A stretch of DNA of 64,000 nt, taken from Candidatus Viadribacter manganicus (GTDB taxonomy: Bacteria; Pseudomonadota; Alphaproteobacteria; Caulobacterales; Aquidulcibacteraceae). The translations under genes and the position numbers were made by a program. The notes under the pieces were generated by a model that worked only from the letters and a program-made list of their open reading frames with translations, searched no databases and was not told the DNA's origin. The DNA lies in the NCBI RefSeq assembly GCF_001679665.1, contig NZ_CP013244.1, forward strand, positions 1,992,980 through 2,056,979. The letters run 5' to 3'. This document shows, piece after piece, positions 26,559 to 35,560 of this stretch. The number at the start of each line of letters is the position of its first letter. Position 1 is the first letter of the stretch.

Positions 26559-28523
26559 ATGAGTTCTGAGCGCTCCTACGACGTCATCGTCATCGGCGGT
26601 GGCCATGCTGGCTGCGAGGCTGCGGCGGCCTCCGCGCGCCTCGGCGCGCGCACGCTGCTGCTCACCCATAAGCTCGAGACCATCGGCGAGATGAGCTGCA
26701 ACCCGGCAATTGGCGGTCTCGGGAAGGGCCACCTGGTCCGCGAGATCGATGCCCTCGATGGCGTCATGGGCCGCGTGGCCGATGCCGCCGGCATCCAGTT
26801 CCGGCTGCTCAATCGCTCCAAGGGACCAGCCGTCCGCGGCCCCCGCGCCCAGTCCGACCGCAAGCTCTATCGTGAAGCCATGCAAGCGGCTTTGGCCGGG
26901 CAGGCCAACCTCACCATTCTGGCTGCCGCCGTTGAAGACCTCATCACCGTCGTCATTCCGGGACGGCCGGAGGCCGAGCCTGGAACCCAAGGGCAAACAA
27001 CTGAGCTTGAGACCCCTGGGTCCCGGATACCGCTCCGTAGCTCCGGGATGACGGAAGTGGTGGGTGTTCGGACCGCGAGCGGCCGCGAGTTCGCCGCCCC
27101 CCGCATCGTCCTCACCACCGGCACCTTCCTGAAGGGCGTCATCCATATCGGCGACAAGCGAATCCCCGCCGGCCGCCACGGCGAGGCGCCCGCCATAGGC
27201 CTCTCGGATCGCTTGTATGGCGCGGGTTTCGCGATGGGGCGCCTGAAAACCGGCACGCCGGCGCGCCTGCAATCTAGCTCTATTGATTGGGCTTCTTTGG
27301 AGAAGCAGCTGGGCGATGAAGAGCCGTCGCCATTTTCGTTCCTGACTGACCGCATCACCAATGAGCAGGTCGCTTGCGGCGTCACCTACACGAACGAAGA
27401 TACCCACCGGATCATCGAAGAGTCGCTTTCTAAGAGCGCCGTGTACTCCGGCGCGATCAGCGGGCGAGGGCCGCGCTATTGCCCGTCGATCGAAGACAAG
27501 GTCGTGCGCTTTGCCGACAAGTCCGCACACCAGATCTTCCTCGAACCCGAGGGCCTTGATGACGACACCGTCTATCCGAACGGCATCAGCACCTCGCTAC
27601 CGGAGGACGTGCAGGAGCGCTTCATCCGCACGATCCCTGGGCTCGAGAACGTCGTCATCACACGCCACGCCTATGCGATCGAATATGACTACGTCGATCC
27701 GCGCGAACTCATGCCGACGCTAGAGACCAAACGCATCAAAGGTCTCCACCTCGCGGGCCAGATCAACGGCACGACCGGCTATGAAGAGGCGGCAGCACAA
27801 GGCCTCGTCGCGGGCCTCAACGCTGCGCGCGCCGCTTCTGGAGCAGGGCCGTTCGAGGTGACGCGCGCCGAGGGTTATATCGGCGTGATGATCGATGACC
27901 TCGTTACGCGCGGCGTCACCGAGCCCTATCGCATGTTCACCTCGCGCGCCGAGTATCGCCTTTCGCTGCGCGCCGACAATGCCGATCAGCGCCTTACGCC
28001 AAAGGGCATCAAACTTGGTTGCGTGGGCCCAGAGCGCACGCGCAAATTCGCCGATAAAATGCGGGAAATCGAGGCCGCGCGCGAACTGGCGCGCACGCTC
28101 AATCTGACGCCCGCGCAAGCGCAAGCACGTGGTCTGCTGGTGAACCAGGACGGCCAGCGCCGCGATGCCTTGGCGCTGCTCGCGTATCCGTCGATCAGCT
28201 TCGAACAGCTCTCGGGCATCTGGCCCGAGCTCGGCTCGCTCAGTGGTCAAGCTCGCGAGCAGCTTGAGATCGACGCGCTCTATTCTGGCTATCTCGAACG
28301 CCAGGCGCTCGACGTGGAAGCCTTCAAGCGCGACGAAGATCTGCGTCTTTCGCCCGATCTCGATTACGCCGTCGTTGGCGGTCTCTCCAACGAAGTGCGC
28401 GAAAAGCTTGCGCATGCAAAACCCGTTACGCTCGGCCAAGCCTCGCGCATCGAAGGCGTGACGCCCGGCGCGCTCACCGCATTGCTGGCGCATGTGAAGC
28501 GCGAACAAAGGAAACGTGCATGA
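26559..28523 (+). CDS. mnmG: tRNA uridine-5-carboxymethylaminomethyl synthase MnmG (GidA), with internal repeat insertion
   Basis: FAD-dependent partner of MnmE. The N-terminal dinucleotide fold is [14 protein letters not shown], followed by [42 protein letters not shown] and the C-terminal [15 protein letters not shown] are present. At 654 residues it is longer than usual (about 620). The excess is a stretch of roughly 35 residues (about 131-165, [17 protein letters not shown] to RSSGMTEV) encoded by a palindromic repeat, lying between AAAVEDLI and [12 protein letters not shown], which are adjacent in normal MnmG. The start is at 26559 (MSSERSYDV); 26544 is possible. Confidence 0.95.
   Translation: MSSERSYDVIVIGGGHAGCEAAAASARLGARTLLLTHKLETIGEMSCNPAIGGLGKGHLVREIDALDGVMGRVADAAGIQFRLLNRSKGPAVRGPRAQSDRKLYREAMQAALAGQANLTILAAAVEDLITVVIPGRPEAEPGTQGQTTELETPGSRIPLRSSGMTEVVGVRTASGREFAAPRIVLTTGTFLKGVIHIGDKRIPAGRHGEAPAIGLSDRLYGAGFAMGRLKTGTPARLQSSSIDWASLEKQLGDEEPSPFSFLTDRITNEQVACGVTYTNEDTHRIIEESLSKSAVYSGAISGRGPRYCPSIEDKVVRFADKSAHQIFLEPEGLDDDTVYPNGISTSLPEDVQERFIRTIPGLENVVITRHAYAIEYDYVDPRELMPTLETKRIKGLHLAGQINGTTGYEEAAAQGLVAGLNAARAASGAGPFEVTRAEGYIGVMIDDLVTRGVTEPYRMFTSRAEYRLSLRADNADQRLTPKGIKLGCVGPERTRKFADKMREIEAARELARTLNLTPAQAQARGLLVNQDGQRRDALALLAYPSISFEQLSGIWPELGSLSGQAREQLEIDALYSGYLERQALDVEAFKRDEDLRLSPDLDYAVVGGLSNEVREKLAHAKPVTLGQASRIEGVTPGALTALLAHVKREQRKRA
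26951..27053. repeat. 103-bp palindromic repeat inserted in frame in mnmG
   Basis: The ends are inverted repeats: CGTCATTCCGGGA at 26951-26963 against CTCCGGGATGACG at 27041-27053 (11 of 13 positions pair, near-identical arms). Inner words TGGAACCCA (26981-26989) and TGGGTCCCGGAT (27017-27028) pair again. The same vocabulary occurs at 26363-26490 and 21231-21270. It keeps the mnmG frame open and adds roughly 35 codons relative to normal MnmG. The arrangement resembles the Rickettsia palindromic elements that sit inside genes. Confidence 0.8.
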
Positions 28524-28870
28524 GCTTAAGTCGCGATACGCTCTTCATCATCAAAGCGCCGTTCGAGGATCGGGCGCTTGAAGGCACGTGGTTCTGCACA
28601 TCGTGCGCAACCATGGAAGGCGCGCTGCTCGCCAATCCGCACTGGGCCAATCGCATCGATGTTCGCCGCAGCGAGTTTCCGCGCCCGCGCCGCGAGATCA
28701 TCAATCTGATCGGCGAAGGCAATCAATCGATGCCAGTGCTCGTGCTAGCCGGTGGCGCAACGCCGCCAGCCGACGCCAAGGAATTCGAAGGCCGCTACTT
28801 CCTCGACGAACCCAAGCCCATCACCCGCTATCTCGCCGCCACCTACGGCGGAGCAGGGCCGCATCCGTGA
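28520..28870 (+). CDS. DUF3088 family protein
   Basis: A 116-residue protein of the DUF3088 family (unknown function; thioredoxin/GST-like look). [17 protein letters not shown] carries a CxxC, followed by [20 protein letters not shown] and [12 protein letters not shown], where the Pro would be the cis-Pro of a thioredoxin fold, and a C-terminal [12 protein letters not shown]. This suggests thiol chemistry, but no activity is known to me. It overlaps mnmG upstream (ATGA) and the SnoaL-like gene downstream (GTGA). Confidence 0.8.
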   Translation: MSLSRDTLFIIKAPFEDRALEGTWFCTSCATMEGALLANPHWANRIDVRRSEFPRPRREIINLIGEGNQSMPVLVLAGGATPPADAKEFEGRYFLDEPKPITRYLAATYGGAGPHP

Positions 28871-29223
28871 GCCCGCGGGATCGCGTCCGCGCCTGGGTCG
28901 AAGCCTTCAACAACGCCGACGTTGAAGGCCTCGCGGCGATGTATTCCGAGGACGCCATCAACCACCAAGTCGCCAACGAGCCCGTCGTCGGTCGCGACGC
29001 CATACGCACCATGTTTGCCGAGGGTTTTGCGCAGGCCGAGATGGTCTGCATCTCGGACAACATCTTCGAGGAGGGTGATTGGGCGATCCTCGAATGGCGC
29101 GATCCCAAGGGTCTGCGAGGCTGCGGCTTCTTCCAATTCCAGGCCGACAAAATCGTCTTCCAGCGTGGGTATTGGGATAAGCTGAGCTTCATCAAGCTGC
29201 ACGGCTTGGAGCAGGGTTCTTGA
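28867..29223 (+). CDS. SnoaL/NTF2-like domain protein
   Basis: A 118-residue cone-fold protein of the SnoaL-like type. It has the opening helix RDRVRAWVEAFNNADVEGLAAMY, SEDAINHQVANEPVVGRDAIRTMF, and strands WAILEWRD and GCGFFQFQADKIVFQRGYWD. Members bind small molecules or act as isomerases/hydrolases; no ligand can be named. The start is GTG at 28867, overlapping the DUF3088 stop; its stop overlaps the TTG start of rsmG. All four genes from mnmG to rsmG are chained by 4-base overlaps. Confidence 0.8.
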   Translation: MSPRDRVRAWVEAFNNADVEGLAAMYSEDAINHQVANEPVVGRDAIRTMFAEGFAQAEMVCISDNIFEEGDWAILEWRDPKGLRGCGFFQFQADKIVFQRGYWDKLSFIKLHGLEQGS

Positions 29224-29861
29224 CCTACGGCCCTGACGAGTTCCAGCGGGACCTCGGTTTCACCGTTCCCCGTGAAACAATCGCTCGCCTCGAAATTCAC
29301 CACAGGCTTCTCGGAGAGTGGTCGGAGCGGATGAACTTGGTCGGGCCTAAGGAGCTGGAGCTTTTCTGGTCCCGCCACGCCCTGGACAGCGCGCAGCTCA
29401 TTAAATTCGCCTCACAGGCGAAAAGGTGGGTCGACCTCGGATCGGGCGCCGGCTTTCCAGCCCTCGTGGTCGCGGCGTTCTTGGCTGATCAACCCGATAC
29501 CACCGTCCATCTGGTGGAATCCACTGGAAAGAAAGCCGCTTTTCTCCGCGCCGTGGGTGAGGCGGCGGGGCTTCCGATCAAGGTTTTCAACCAGCGGATC
29601 GAGGATTTTGGCGCTGGCGAAGGTCCCTATGAGGTGGTTACCGCCCGTGCTTTGGCTCCCTTGAACCGACTCATCCCCTATGCGAAGCCGATTCTAGATC
29701 GCGGCGCGCAAGGTCTCTTCCATAAAGGCGCTGACTTAGACGCCGAGCTGGCCGCCGCGAAACACGTCCTAAATGGTGGGGCGTACCGGGCAGACGTGCT
29801 GGAGAGCCTCAGCGATCCGCGCGGCCGCATTGTTCGCATAACAAAGGCCACGCGTTCCTGA
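29220..29861 (+). CDS. rsmG: 16S rRNA (guanine-N7) methyltransferase RsmG (GidB)
   Basis: Methylates G527 of 16S rRNA using S-adenosylmethionine. At 213 residues it has RMNLVGPKELELFWSRHALDS (family signature, in two parts), the SAM loop WVDLGSGAGFPALVVA near 70-85, and VTARALAPLNRLIPY. The start is TTG at 29220 in a TTGA overlap; an in-frame ATG would cost much of the domain. Codons 13-20 contain a parS-like inverted repeat. Confidence 0.93.
   Translation: MTYGPDEFQRDLGFTVPRETIARLEIHHRLLGEWSERMNLVGPKELELFWSRHALDSAQLIKFASQAKRWVDLGSGAGFPALVVAAFLADQPDTTVHLVESTGKKAAFLRAVGEAAGLPIKVFNQRIEDFGAGEGPYEVVTARALAPLNRLIPYAKPILDRGAQGLFHKGADLDAELAAAKHVLNGGAYRADVLESLSDPRGRIVRITKATRS
29257..29279. promoter_or_regulatory. 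parS-like inverted repeat inside rsmG
   Basis: GTTTCAC (29257-29263) and GTGAAAC (29272-29278) are perfect inverted repeats separated by 8 bases. The right part also reads CGTTCCCCGTGAAACA (29264-29279), 13 of 16 matches to the parS consensus. It lies 0.6 kb before parA. It may be a degenerate or spaced ParB site. Confidence 0.45.
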
Positions 29862-29885
29862 GGCTCCGCAAAGGAGAACGGGGAC

Positions 29886-30674
29886 ATGCGTACTTTGGCG
29901 ATCGCCAACCAGAAGGGTGGCGTGGGCAAGACGACGACCGCAATCAATCTCGGTACCGCGCTTGCGGCCGCCGGTAAGGGCGTCTTGATCTTCGACACCG
30001 ATCCGCAAGGCAACGCCTCGACCGGTCTCGACATCCATCCGCACGATCGCAACGTCACCAGCTATGACGTGCTCGTTGGCCAGCTGCCGCTGTCGAAAGC
30101 GGTGTTGCCGACGAAAGTCCCCAACTTGTACATCACGCCTGGCGACGCGCGTTTGTCGGGCGTTGAAGGCGAACTCATGGGTGAGGCGCAGCCGCAATTC
30201 TTTCTGCGCAATGCGATCGAGAAATTCCGCTCGGAATCCACACTGGGCGTCGATTACATCCTTATCGATTGCCCGCCGTCATTGAACGTTTTGACGGTGA
30301 ACGCGCTCACTGCGGCCGACGGTGTGTTGGTGCCGCTGCAAACGGAATACTTCGCGCTTGAAGGCCTCGCGCAGCTCGTTGCGACGATCAACGCGGTGAA
30401 GGTGAACCTCAATCAGACGCTCGAAATCCAAGGCGTCGTGCTCACCATGTTCGACAAGCGCACCACGCTTTCAGAGCAGGTGGCCCAAGAGGTGAGGGCG
30501 CACTTCCCGGACAAGGTCTACGAGACCGTCATTCCGCGGAACGTTCGTATCAGCGAGGCGCCGTCCCACGGCCTGCCCGCAATCATTTACGATCAGAATG
30601 CCTCCGGCAGCAAAGCCTACATCAAGCTTGCCAAAGAACTGATCGAACGCGAGCGCCTCCTCAACGCGGCGTAG
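29886..30674 (+). CDS. parA: Chromosome partitioning ATPase ParA
   Basis: Walker-type ATPase that positions ParB-parS complexes after replication. At 262 residues the deviant Walker A KGGVGKTT is at 10-17, with DTDPQGNASTGL and DCPPSLNVLTVNAL (Walker B region) following. The C-terminal VIPRNVRISEAPSHGLPAI is typical of chromosomal ParA. GGAGAACGGGGAC precedes the ATG. It stands between rsmG and parB, the standard order. Confidence 0.97.
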   Translation: MRTLAIANQKGGVGKTTTAINLGTALAAAGKGVLIFDTDPQGNASTGLDIHPHDRNVTSYDVLVGQLPLSKAVLPTKVPNLYITPGDARLSGVEGELMGEAQPQFFLRNAIEKFRSESTLGVDYILIDCPPSLNVLTVNALTAADGVLVPLQTEYFALEGLAQLVATINAVKVNLNQTLEIQGVVLTMFDKRTTLSEQVAQEVRAHFPDKVYETVIPRNVRISEAPSHGLPAIIYDQNASGSKAYIKLAKELIERERLLNAA

Positions 30675-30698
30675 GAAACAAGTCGGAAATTTTTACCC

Positions 30699-30717
30699 AT
30701 GGGCAAGGTTTGCCCAT
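30699..30717. promoter_or_regulatory. Perfect inverted repeat between parA and parB
   Basis: ATGGGCAA (30699-30706), spacer GGT, TTGCCCAT (30710-30717). It lies 25 bases after the parA stop and 49 bases before parB and is preceded by a T-rich ATTTTT. There is no T tract after it, so a terminator on the plus strand is unlikely; an operator or mRNA-stability hairpin setting the ParA:ParB ratio is possible. Confidence 0.45.
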
Positions 30718-30766
30718 CAAATTCTTAAGCATACCGAATCGGGTCGGGTCAGAGACGAGGGCTAGA

Positions 30767-31840
30767 ATGAGCGACATGAGACCGAGAGGGTTGGGCCGAG
30801 GCCTCTCCGCTCTGCTTGGCGAACCGGTGAAGACCGAAGCGCCGAAGCCAGCCAATGTGTTTGGCCAGCCTCAACCGCAAACTGAACCGGTGCGCGCGCC
30901 GATCGAGCCGCCGCGCAACGTGTTCGAACTGCCGATCACGCAATCTGCGCCTGCGCCAATCCAAGCGCCGGCGAACGAACCGGTTTCGCCGCCTGTCGCC
31001 GCCGCGCCGCCAATTGCCGCGCCCGCGCCCGTTGAGGCCGCCGGCGATGTCGGCCCGCGTTCGATTCCGATCGATCTCGTGCAACGCAATCCGCAACAGC
31101 CGCGTAAGCATTTCGACGAAGCTGAGCTCAACGATCTCTCGTCCTCGATCAAGACGCACGGCATCTTGCAACCGATCCTCGTGCGCCCGATCGCCGATGG
31201 GAAGTATGAGATCGTCGCCGGTGAGCGCCGTTGGCGCGCGGCGCAGCGCGCGGGCCTGCACTCAATTCCGGCGGTGATCCGCGAGCTCAACGAAGTTGAA
31301 GTGCTTGAGATCGCAATCGTCGAAAACGTCCAGCGTATGGACCTGAACCCGATCGAAGAAGCGCAAGGCTTCCAAGCCCTCATCGATCGCTTCGGCCGTA
31401 CGCAACAAGAGATCGCCGATGCTGTCGGCAAGTCGCGTCCGCACATCGCCAACATGCTGCGCCTGCTGCAGCTGCCGGACGATCTGCAAGAGATGGTGCG
31501 CGATGGCCGTCTCAGCTCCGGTCACGCTCGCGCCATTCTCACCGCGCCCGATCCGCGCGGCCTGGCGCAGCGCGCGATCAGCGAAGGCTTGAACGTTCGC
31601 GACATCGAGCGTTTGGCTCAGCAAGCCAAGGACGAAAAGCACGGTCCGCGTGTTTCGCCCGGCGGCTCGTCGACAGAGTCTAAGAGCGCCGACACGCGGG
31701 CTTTGGAACAGTCACTCTCCAACGCGCTCGGGCTCGACGTCACGATCAACGACAAGGCCGGCGCAGGGGAGGTGAAAATCTCCTACAAGACGCTCGAGCA
31801 ACTCGATGACGTCATTCGCCGTCTGCGAGGCGGGTTCTAA
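30767..31840 (+). CDS. parB: Chromosome partitioning protein ParB
   Basis: CTPase/DNA-binding protein that loads at parS and spreads. The 357-residue protein starts MSDMRPRGLGRGLSALLGE (ParA-interacting N-terminus). A Pro/Ala-rich linker to about residue 95 follows. The core has IPIDLVQRNPQQPRKHFDE, GERRWRAAQRAG (the CTP-binding GERRxRA motif) and the helix-turn-helix QQEIADAVGKSRPHIANMLRL. The C-terminal dimerisation segment ends EQLDDVIRRLRGGF. The ATG at 30767 follows GAGGG; the frame opens at 30710 within the parA-parB gap. Confidence 0.97.
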   Translation: MSDMRPRGLGRGLSALLGEPVKTEAPKPANVFGQPQPQTEPVRAPIEPPRNVFELPITQSAPAPIQAPANEPVSPPVAAAPPIAAPAPVEAAGDVGPRSIPIDLVQRNPQQPRKHFDEAELNDLSSSIKTHGILQPILVRPIADGKYEIVAGERRWRAAQRAGLHSIPAVIRELNEVEVLEIAIVENVQRMDLNPIEEAQGFQALIDRFGRTQQEIADAVGKSRPHIANMLRLLQLPDDLQEMVRDGRLSSGHARAILTAPDPRGLAQRAISEGLNVRDIERLAQQAKDEKHGPRVSPGGSSTESKSADTRALEQSLSNALGLDVTINDKAGAGEVKISYKTLEQLDDVIRRLRGGF

Positions 31841-32928
31841 CGTAGGACCCGCGTCGCATCGACGACCTCGACATCGCTCATCATCGAGAGATATGCGTCA
31901 AACCAAGGTTTGTGCGCTGATCCGACGATGACCAAAATCCGCCCGCCCGGATAGCGCGCGGAAACTTCGCGGATGTTCGCGATCATACGCAGATTGCGTG
32001 TTTCCCACGCCGCAACACGCGCGCGCCCGACTTGGCTCGGGCTGGCGCGATTGATCATGTTGAGCCACTGACCGTTCGCATCCGTGCGCCCAGTGCGTGC
32101 GCTATTGATGAAACGGTAGGTCGCTAGTGCTTCTTCCGGCGTTGTCAAATGTTGTCCCGCTTCACGCAGCGGCGTGAAATTGGGATCCGCCATCAGCGCA
32201 GCGAACCACGGCTCTCCGATGAACGCTTCCATGTTCGTTTCGAAGTCCGGCGCCACATCGTCACTCTGATCGTCGGTCGGATAGACGCGTTCATGTCCCA
32301 AGCGCACGGCGAGCCGTGCGGCGATCAATTGATCTTCATTCTTTCTGGCCGGCGTCTCATAGGTCGCGAGCTGTTCGGCGAGCAGCCGCGAAATGTTTTC
32401 ATCGGCTATGCGCTCACTCGGTTCCAACCGCCACCATTGCACGATTGCTGAAGCCGGTTCTCCCGCCGCGACGAAGAGTGCGGTAAGTCTGCGGCGTTGC
32501 GCTGGAGTCGGGGAGGCGGGCCAGTCGGCCAGTACGCGCCGGATCTCGGCATTGGCCTCCGCCATATCCATACCGACCAATCCGCGCGAAATGCCGGAGA
32601 GCGCCATGGCGCGCCCACCATATTGTTGCGCTGTCTGCGGATAGCTTTCGCGGAACTGCCACATCTGCTCGATGCTTCGACCCGGCAGCGCCTCGATTGC
32701 GATGGCGTCCGGATGAAACGCTTGCAGCCTCTGCAGCAATGGTTCGAGCACCGCGGGATCGAAATTCTCAGGCGTGCCGCTGAGGTGCGGCGTGCCGATC
32801 ACGAGGATCTGCGTCGCCTCGCCGACATGCCGGCCTTGATACTCACGCGGATCGAAAGGCCGATTTTGCGCAGACGCGGGCGCCACGGCGGCAAGCGTCA
32901 GCGCCGCCGCGATAAACAAAGATTTCAT
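31837..32928 (-). CDS. DUF5694 family exported protein
   Basis: A 363-residue protein with a cleavable signal peptide (LFIAAALTLAAVAPASAQ). The body matches the DUF5694 type: QILVIGTPHLSG near residue 42, then PDAIAIEALPG, and near the C-terminus RILVIVGSAHKPWFDAYL. The two His-containing motifs on beta strands recall TraB/GumN-like proteins (GSxH), suggesting a metal-dependent hydrolase, but no activity is established to my knowledge. It is convergent with parB (stop codons share CTAA) and divergent from the aminotransferase gene. Confidence 0.75.
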   Translation of the reverse strand: MKSLFIAAALTLAAVAPASAQNRPFDPREYQGRHVGEATQILVIGTPHLSGTPENFDPAVLEPLLQRLQAFHPDAIAIEALPGRSIEQMWQFRESYPQTAQQYGGRAMALSGISRGLVGMDMAEANAEIRRVLADWPASPTPAQRRRLTALFVAAGEPASAIVQWWRLEPSERIADENISRLLAEQLATYETPARKNEDQLIAARLAVRLGHERVYPTDDQSDDVAPDFETNMEAFIGEPWFAALMADPNFTPLREAGQHLTTPEEALATYRFINSARTGRTDANGQWLNMINRASPSQVGRARVAAWETRNLRMIANIREVSARYPGGRILVIVGSAHKPWFDAYLSMMSDVEVVDATRVLR

Positions 32929-33032
32929 CCAAAGTCCTCCGCATGAGAGGACGCTTACGCCGCCGCTTTTGGATGCAAAGACGGTAACACTTGCGACGAA
33001 CGACAGCGCGGGCCGGCGTGCTAAGGAGAGCC

Positions 33033-34181
33033 ATGAACAGCGTCTACGCCTCGCTCGGCGCCACCATCTTCGACGTCATGTCCCGGCTTGCGGCGGAGAA
33101 GGGCGCGATCAATCTGGGCCAAGGCTTTCCTGAAAGCGACGGCCCGCGCGACATTCTCGAAGCCGCAGCGCGCGCCACGCTCGATGGTCCCAACCAATAC
33201 CCGCCAATGCGCGGTCTCCCCGATCTCCGCCTGGCCGTCGCCGCCCACTATAACGAGCATCACGGGCTCGACCTCGATTGGTCGCGTGAAGTCACCATCA
33301 CCAGCGGCGCCACGGAAGCCATCGCCGCCGCATTGCTCGCATTCATCGAACCAGGCGACGAAGTCGTTCTCTTTGAGCCGCTCTATGACGCTTATCTGCC
33401 GATGGTGAGAAGGGCAGGCGGCGTGCCGCGCATCGTGCGCCTGCAACCACCCCATTGGCGCTTCGAACGTGAAACGGTCGCGGCCGCCTTCTCCGATAAG
33501 ACTCGCGTCGTCGTTATCAACACGCCGCTCAATCCCAGCGCCAGCGTCATGAGCCGCGCCGAGATCGAACTCGTCGCCGAACTTTGCCGCGCACACAATG
33601 CGATCTGTGTCAGTGATGAAGTTTGGGAGCATTTACTTTTCGACGGCGCCGAGCACGTCTCAATGCTCTCGGCGCTGCGTGATCGTACATTGAAGATCGG
33701 TTCCGCCGGTAAGATGTTTTCGCTAACGGCCTGGAAGGTCGGCTTTGCTTGCGCTGCACCGGAGCTGACGGAGCTTTTCACGAAGGCCCACCAATTCCTC
33801 ACCTTCACCACCCCGCCCAATCTTCAACGCGGTGTTGCGCACGGTCTCGGTAAGGATCGAAGCTATTTTGAAGACATGCGCGCCGGCTTTCAGCGCTCGC
33901 GCGATCGCCTCAAGGCGGCGCTCGAAGGGGAGGGGTTCGCAACCCTACCCGCGCGCGGCGCATACTTTTTGAGCATCGACCTTGCTGCGTCCGGCATCGC
34001 ACTGAGCGAGGCCGACTTTGCCCGTCACGCTATCGATCACGGCGTCGCAACCATTCCGATCTCAGCATTTTACGCCGCGCCCGGAGCTCCCGCTCTCGTG
34101 CGCCTGTGCTTTGCCAAGAGCGACGCCACGCTTGATCGCGGCGCCGAGGCCTTGATCAAGGCCAAGCGCGCCCTCGCCTGA
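33033..34181 (+). CDS. PLP-dependent aminotransferase (class I/II, methionine/kynurenine type)
   Basis: A 382-residue fold-type I enzyme. The N-terminus NLGQGFPESDGP matches the methionine/kynurenine aminotransferase (YbdL/KAT) group. ITSGATEAIAAALLAF, VINTPLNPSA, the PLP-phenol Asp in CVSDEVWEHL and the Schiff-base Lys in GSAGKMFSLTAWKVG are intact, and the C-terminal VRLCFAKSD holds the carboxylate-binding Arg. It likely uses methionine or an aromatic amino acid. AAGGAG lies six bases before the ATG at 33033. Confidence 0.9.
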   Translation: MNSVYASLGATIFDVMSRLAAEKGAINLGQGFPESDGPRDILEAAARATLDGPNQYPPMRGLPDLRLAVAAHYNEHHGLDLDWSREVTITSGATEAIAAALLAFIEPGDEVVLFEPLYDAYLPMVRRAGGVPRIVRLQPPHWRFERETVAAAFSDKTRVVVINTPLNPSASVMSRAEIELVAELCRAHNAICVSDEVWEHLLFDGAEHVSMLSALRDRTLKIGSAGKMFSLTAWKVGFACAAPELTELFTKAHQFLTFTTPPNLQRGVAHGLGKDRSYFEDMRAGFQRSRDRLKAALEGEGFATLPARGAYFLSIDLAASGIALSEADFARHAIDHGVATIPISAFYAAPGAPALVRLCFAKSDATLDRGAEALIKAKRALA

Positions 34182-34266
34182 GTTTGTTTGCAGCGCAGCA
34201 AGATCGCGCGCGGCCTTCGTTGTGTTTTCGCTTCCGATGTGACGGTCCGCCAGCTAAGCGGTCTGG

Positions 34267-35559
34267 ATGCAACGCTTCCTGACCCTCTTCGTTCTCGCTG
34301 GCCTCATCCTCGGTGTTGGCGTCGGCTATGTGCTCCACGAGCAGCAACCTTCCGAGCAATGGCCGGAGATCGCGTCGAACTTCAAATTGGTTACCGACGT
34401 CTTCCTGCGTCTGATCAAGATGATCATCGCGCCACTGGTATTCTCGACGCTGGTCGTCGGTATCGCGCACATGGGTGGAACGGGTTCCCTTGGCCGCGTC
34501 GGCGTGCGTACATTGCTTTGGTTCGTCACCGCGTCGGTCTTCTCGCTGGTGCTGGGTCTCGCCGTTGTTCACCTCTTGCAGCCCGGCATCGGCCTGCAGC
34601 TGCCGATCCCGGAGGAGGCGACAGCCCCGCAGGCGTCAGCGCTCAACCTTCGCGACTTCGTCACGCATCTGGTGCCGACCTCCATCTTCGATGCGATGGC
34701 CACCAACCAGATCTTGCAGATCGTTGTCTTCTCACTCTTCGTCGGTGTCGCGCTCGCTGCGCTTGGTGAGCAAGTGAAGCCCCTGGTCGAGATGGCCGAG
34801 CAAGTTTCACACGTGATGCTGCGCGTCACCGGCTACGTGATGAATTTTGCGCCACTGGCCGTGTTCGCCGCGATCGCCGCGACGGTCACCGAAAATGGCC
34901 TCGATATCCTCGTCACCTACGGCAAGTTCATCGGCGGCTTCTATCTCGGCCTTGGTATTCTTTGGGTGATCCTGATCGGCGCCGGCTTGCTCATCGTCGG
35001 TCCGCGCATCCTTCGCATGCTCGGCCTCATTCGCGATCCCATCGTGTTGGCGTTCTCGACAGCAAGTTCTGAAGCTGCTTATCCGCGCACCTTCGAAGCG
35101 CTGCAAAAGTTCGGCGTTTCGCGCCGCATTGCCGGTTTCGTTCTGCCGCTTGGCTATTCGTTCAATCTCGATGGCTCGATGATGTATTGCACCTTTGCGG
35201 TGCTGTTCATCGCTCAGGTTTACGGCATCGAACTCACCATCGCCCAACAAGTCACGATGCTGTTGCTGCTGATGGTGACCTCAAAAGGCATGGCCGGCGT
35301 ACCCCGCGCCTCGCTTGTCGTCATCGCCGCAACGCTGACGCAGTTCGGTATGCCGGAAGCTGGCTTGCTTCTGATCCTCGGCGTCGACCATTTCCTCGAC
35401 ATGGGCCGCAGCGCCACCAACGTCGTAGGCAACTCGGTCGCCACCGCGGTTGTCGCCAAGTGGGAAAAGGAACTCGGCCCTGAGCGTCCGGAGGCGCCGC
35501 TGCCTGCAGCTGCAGCGCCCACGCTCGAAGATCAGGGTGATACCGAGATCGGGCGCTAG
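34267..35559 (+). CDS. Dicarboxylate/amino acid:cation symporter (DAACS family)
   Basis: A 430-residue glutamate/C4-dicarboxylate type secondary transporter with eight expected helices and two re-entrant loops. Motifs: FLRLIKMIIAPLVFSTLVVG, STASSEAAYPRTFEAL (serine-rich re-entrant loop), GYSFNLDGSMMYCTFAVLF, KGMAGVPRASLVVIAATL, and FLDMGRSATNVVGNSVAT with the substrate-binding Asp, Arg and Asn. It could carry glutamate, aspartate or succinate/malate; which one is not decidable. It ends one base before the convergent serine hydrolase gene. Confidence 0.92.
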   Translation: MQRFLTLFVLAGLILGVGVGYVLHEQQPSEQWPEIASNFKLVTDVFLRLIKMIIAPLVFSTLVVGIAHMGGTGSLGRVGVRTLLWFVTASVFSLVLGLAVVHLLQPGIGLQLPIPEEATAPQASALNLRDFVTHLVPTSIFDAMATNQILQIVVFSLFVGVALAALGEQVKPLVEMAEQVSHVMLRVTGYVMNFAPLAVFAAIAATVTENGLDILVTYGKFIGGFYLGLGILWVILIGAGLLIVGPRILRMLGLIRDPIVLAFSTASSEAAYPRTFEALQKFGVSRRIAGFVLPLGYSFNLDGSMMYCTFAVLFIAQVYGIELTIAQQVTMLLLLMVTSKGMAGVPRASLVVIAATLTQFGMPEAGLLLILGVDHFLDMGRSATNVVGNSVATAVVAKWEKELGPERPEAPLPAAAAPTLEDQGDTEIGR

Positions 35560-35560
35560 C

